From an uncultured Bacteroides sp. (GTDB taxonomy: Bacteria; Bacteroidota; Bacteroidia; Bacteroidales; Bacteroidaceae): a stretch of DNA of 33,278 nt. Under the pieces are notes generated by a model. That model was not told the DNA's origin and made no database searches. It saw nothing but the letters and a program-made list of their open reading frames with translations. Positions 31,527-33,278 of this stretch are shown here, piece by piece. The stretch covers positions 1 through 33,278 of the forward strand of contig CASELH010000027.1 in assembly GCA_949288715.1 (NCBI GenBank), in the 5' to 3' direction. Position 1 is the first letter of the stretch; each line of letters starts with the position of its first letter. The position numbers and the translations under genes are program-made.

Positions 31527-32279
31527 CTACTCTTGCACTGCTTGCGCAAGAGTAGGAAGGTCCTTCAAGTCATTGGGGTAGCCGTTGGGCGCGTCCAGCA
31601 GACCTACATACAGCACGCCGTCCTGGGTGTAGTACTTGTCCTTCTCGATGAGCATCATCTGTTCGTAGGGTATGGGGTCGTCCTTCGTCCCGGCGTGCTC
31701 TTCGGTGGCCGATGCGGAGACCAGGGCGTAGAGCGCGGGGGTGTCGGCGGGCTTCCAGTCGGCTTGCGGGGTGTGGGCTTGGAGCACCTTGTAGAGCTTG
31801 CCGCCGTCGGTGAGCTTGTAGCCTTCGGGCAGTTCCTTGCCTTTCTTCACGCAGTCGTCCCAGGTGGGGAAGAGGTCTTTCACGGCGAGGGCTTGCTCGT
31901 CGGTCAGCGCGTAGGTGTTGATGAGCATGGCGGTGAGGGTGGCTTGGGCGGCGTTCTGCTGCCCGGCCTGCTTGGCTTCGTCGGCGGCCTGCTGTGCCTG
32001 CTCGGCAGCTTGGGCGGCTGCGGTGGTCTGCTCGCTGAGCTGGGTGACTTGCCGGGATAGCTCGGCGATGCTTCCCGCAGCGGCTGCCTTGGCGGCGCGG
32101 ATGGCCTGGGCTTCGTCTTCGCCTATCTCCTTCCAGTCGCCTATCGACTCGCTGAGGGGGAGGTGTACTATCTTGCACAGCACGCGCTGCTTGTCTTCGA
32201 GGCCGTCGATGGCCTGGGTGAGGTACTTGCCGTAGTCGGCACTGAGCTGGCGCTCGTCTTGGGTGGTGTAGATGTTCAT
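31527..32279 (-). CDS. Putative tail/host-interaction protein (XkdW-like end)
   Basis: A 250-residue protein. Residues 1-65 look like a small mixed domain (MNIYTTQDERQLSADYGKYLTQAIDGLEDKQRVL...), 75-125 are a coiled coil of Ala/Gln/Glu (AAGSIAELSRQVTQLSEQTTAAAQAAEQAQQAADEAKQAG), and 145-250 resemble phage tail proteins with a carbohydrate-binding-like motif (LPEGYKLTDGGKLYKVLQAHTPQADWKPADTPALYALV). The layout, with a trimer-like coiled coil and an adhesive end, fits a short tail fibre or chaperone. It is the first gene of the cassette and is followed by a repeat array. The 163 bases before it carry another TTAGT-type repeat and the HigBA terminator. Confidence 0.65.
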   Translation of the reverse strand: MNIYTTQDERQLSADYGKYLTQAIDGLEDKQRVLCKIVHLPLSESIGDWKEIGEDEAQAIRAAKAAAAGSIAELSRQVTQLSEQTTAAAQAAEQAQQAADEAKQAGQQNAAQATLTAMLINTYALTDEQALAVKDLFPTWDDCVKKGKELPEGYKLTDGGKLYKVLQAHTPQADWKPADTPALYALVSASATEEHAGTKDDPIPYEQMMLIEKDKYYTQDGVLYVGLLDAPNGYPNDLKDLPTLAQAVQE

Positions 32280-32288
32280 AATCTTTCA

Positions 32289-32322
32289 GTAGTTAGTAGT
32301 TGGTAGATAGTAGTTAGTAGTT
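32289..32322 (+). repeat. TTAGTAG-type repeat before the tail-like gene
   Basis: Plus strand AGTAGTTAGTAGTTGGTAGATAGTAGTTAGTAGTT, written here in 7-base units. On the minus strand it lies nine bases before the start at 32279. It resembles the three arrays at 30203, 30451 and 31431. Confidence 0.65.
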
Positions 32323-32328
32323 ACACAC

Positions 32329-32383
32329 AAAATAAAAGAAGGACTTGGAGGCAAGCCTTTGCGGGGCTTGTCCCTAAGTCCTT
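32329..32383 (-). terminator. Intrinsic terminator of the higBA-like operon
   Basis: AAGGACTT (32339-32346) pairs with AAGTCCTT (32376-32383) and the stem continues through GGAGG/TCCCT and CAAGCC/GGCTTG, about 19 bp with one mismatch. On the minus strand CTTTTATTTT follows. It lies 60 bases after the antitoxin stop and just before the cassette. Confidence 0.85.
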
Positions 32384-32442
32384 AGTCACGGGCAAAGATA
32401 GGGGTTTCCGGCCTATCTGCCTAATTCCGAGAGGTGGTTATT

Positions 32443-32772
32443 TCACCACAGGGCTACTTTTCCGGCGGCGCCGAGGTCGAGGGTGGCGGTGGTCACGCCC
32501 AGGGCCTTGAACACGCGGCTCAGCGTGGGGATGGTGATGCTGTGCCCCTTTTCCAGCCGGGAGATTTGCGATTTCTTCACGCCTACGCGCTGGCCCAGTT
32601 CCTCTTGGGTGAGGTTTTGTTTCAGCCGCTCTTCCCTTATGGCTTCACCAAGATGGGAGGCTTGCAATTCTTCCTTGAGCCGGGCTTCCATTTCGTCCCT
32701 TTCGGGAGTTCCTGTTTTCCCCCATACCCTGTCTACCACTTCGCTGAGCGGAGTCAATTTCATATTTCCCAT
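32443..32772 (-). CDS. HigA-like antitoxin (XRE-type HTH)
   Basis: A 109-residue DNA-binding protein. The C-terminal part (about 42-90) is an XRE-type helix-turn-helix: EAIREERLKQNLTQEELGQRVGVKKSQISRLEKGHSITIPTLSRVFKALG. Residues 1-40 (MGNMKLTPLSEVVDRVWGKTGTPERDEMEARLKEELQ) are the toxin-binding part of HigA-like proteins. It probably neutralises the toxin encoded just before it and represses the operon. The start at 32772 is seven bases after the toxin stop; MKLTP at 32763 is an alternative start. The C-terminus is hydrophobic (ATLDLGAAGKVALW). Confidence 0.85.
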   Translation of the reverse strand: MGNMKLTPLSEVVDRVWGKTGTPERDEMEARLKEELQASHLGEAIREERLKQNLTQEELGQRVGVKKSQISRLEKGHSITIPTLSRVFKALGVTTATLDLGAAGKVALW

Positions 32773-32779
32773 AGTGCTG

Positions 32780-33127
32780 CTACTTGTTGTTTTTGTCGTT
32801 AAAATATTCTTTCCTCAACTTCTCTGCCTTTTCTATTTCTTTGGCGGGAGTCTTCTGTGCCTTTTTCACTATCCCGTGGGTGGCTACCACCAGTGTTTCC
32901 GTTTCCGTGTCCCAAAAGGCAAAGAGGCGGTAGCAGATGCCGCTGAATAGTGTGCGGAACTCCCAGATTTGCGAACCGTCCAGTTTCTTGAATAGTTCCT
33001 TGTCCATCTCCCCGCCTTCCACTTTAAGAAGGTTGTAGGTGATTTTCTTCTGAACTTTTTCCGGCAGCGAGTCAATAAACTCGCTGGCCTTTTCCATGAA
33101 TACGATTCTTATTTTTATGCTGCTCAT
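32780..33127 (-). CDS. HigB/RelE-like toxin (Gp49-type)
   Basis: A 115-residue protein of the RelE/HigB superfamily, phage Gp49-like group, which cut mRNA on the ribosome. Seen: FMEKASEFIDSLPEKVQKKITYNLLKVEGG, then DKELFKKLDGSQIWEFRTLFSGICYRLFAFWDTETETLVVATHGIVKKAQKTPAKEIEKAEKLRKEYFN, the usual RelE core (the IWEFRT strand and the VVATHGIVKKAQKTP strand and loop, where HigB-type toxins carry basic catalytic residues). The frame opens at 33163, but the -7 box at 33152-33159 implies transcription starting near 33145, so a start at 33127 or 33130 is needed. Toxin-first order is typical of HigBA. Confidence 0.85.
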   Translation of the reverse strand: MSSIKIRIVFMEKASEFIDSLPEKVQKKITYNLLKVEGGEMDKELFKKLDGSQIWEFRTLFSGICYRLFAFWDTETETLVVATHGIVKKAQKTPAKEIEKAEKLRKEYFNDKNNK

Positions 33128-33151
33128 CATACGATAGGTGTCATGATGCCG

Positions 33152-33185
33152 CAAAGGTAGCAAAAGTTTCCAATATGCGCAACAA
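33152..33185 (-). promoter_or_regulatory. Promoter of the higBA-like operon
   Basis: Minus-strand -7 box TACCTTTG (33152-33159) and TTG of the -33 region at 33183-33185. The toxin start follows about 25 bases later. It fixes the toxin start downstream of the first ATG of the frame. Confidence 0.6.
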
Positions 33186-33254
33186 TGGGGAATGTTCTTT
33201 CTTCCTTCCGTCCCTCATCTCCCTCCCGCCGCGCCCGTCGCTTCGTGTTGGTGT

Positions 33255-33268
33255 CGTGACTAAGGACT
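33255..33268 (+). repeat. 14-base inverted copy of the higBA terminator edge
   Basis: CGTGACTAAGGACT is the exact reverse complement of 32377-32390, the outer edge of the higBA terminator. The two copies bracket the toxin-antitoxin pair in inverted orientation. The window ends ten bases later, so the full extent is not visible. The DNA between 33186 and here shows no gene. Confidence 0.5.
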
Positions 33269-33278
33269 ATGTATGTGC

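Larger units (their letters stand above)
23600..33278. mobile_element. Integrated phage-like element (right end outside window)
   Basis: Begins at the 3' end of ssrA with a tyrosine recombinase, then a minus-strand tape measure and lysis cassette and a toxin-antitoxin pair. No terminase, portal, capsid or tail-tube gene is visible, and no second copy of the ssrA 3' end occurs before the window ends. It is either the end of a larger prophage or a reduced element. Confidence 0.7.

Noticed and set aside
25405-32279. Diversity-generating retroelement feeding the tail-like protein
   Set aside because: No reverse transcriptase gene and no template/variable repeat pair are visible in the window.

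Overview
The window looks like the chromosome of a gut Bacteroides (or close Bacteroidales relative). Gene promoters carry the Bacteroidetes-type -7 box TAnnTTTG rather than sigma70 boxes. Several genes belong to Bacteroidales-typical families (DUF4837, DUF4831, Bacteroidetes-type LptC and LptE). The tmRNA tag reads GNENYALAA. I cannot name the species. Families were recognised by eye; no database search was run.

Region 1 (1-4071): the C-terminal half of valyl-tRNA synthetase ends at a strong terminator. Then comes a gene-poor stretch with two lineage-specific small membrane proteins set among large palindromic intergenic repeats, followed by type III pantothenate kinase (coaX) behind a good promoter.

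Region 2 (4058-17142): a dense, all-plus-strand envelope and housekeeping block. Order: outer-membrane beta-barrel protein, exported TPR protein, LptC-like lipoprotein, CNNM/CBS/CorC membrane protein, PpiD-like periplasmic isomerase, terminator, rlmN, DUF4837 lipoprotein, pdxA, a sigma-54 activator without a sensor domain, LptE-like lipoprotein, TPR-like protein, secG, terminator. LptC and LptE serve LPS transport, PpiD and SecG serve secretion, and many genes overlap or nearly abut, suggesting co-transcription.

Region 3 (17325-23199): an MFS transporter with a PqqD-like small protein; on the minus strand a DUF4831 protein and a beta-propeller lactonase lipoprotein; then a divergent redox-type locus (flavodoxin-like oxidoreductase plus a lumazine-binding/NTF2-like protein facing an HxlR regulator) with a perfect operator-like inverted repeat between them.

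Region 4 (23200-33278): the tmRNA gene ssrA, whose 3' end is probably the attachment site of an integrated phage-like element. A tyrosine recombinase with an atypical active site follows at once. Then a minus-strand cassette encodes, in transcription order, a tail/host-interaction-like protein, a helical protein, a holin, a small putative beta-solenoid protein, a lysozyme-like protein, a membrane-anchored protein, a 1232-residue tape measure protein, and a double-HTH protein. A HigB/HigA-type toxin-antitoxin pair with its own promoter and terminator sits upstream. No terminase, portal, capsid, tube or sheath genes are in the window, so this is either one end of a larger prophage or a stripped tail-and-lysis element. 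Repeated TTAGTG-type arrays just upstream of four of its start codons are the most unusual structure seen.
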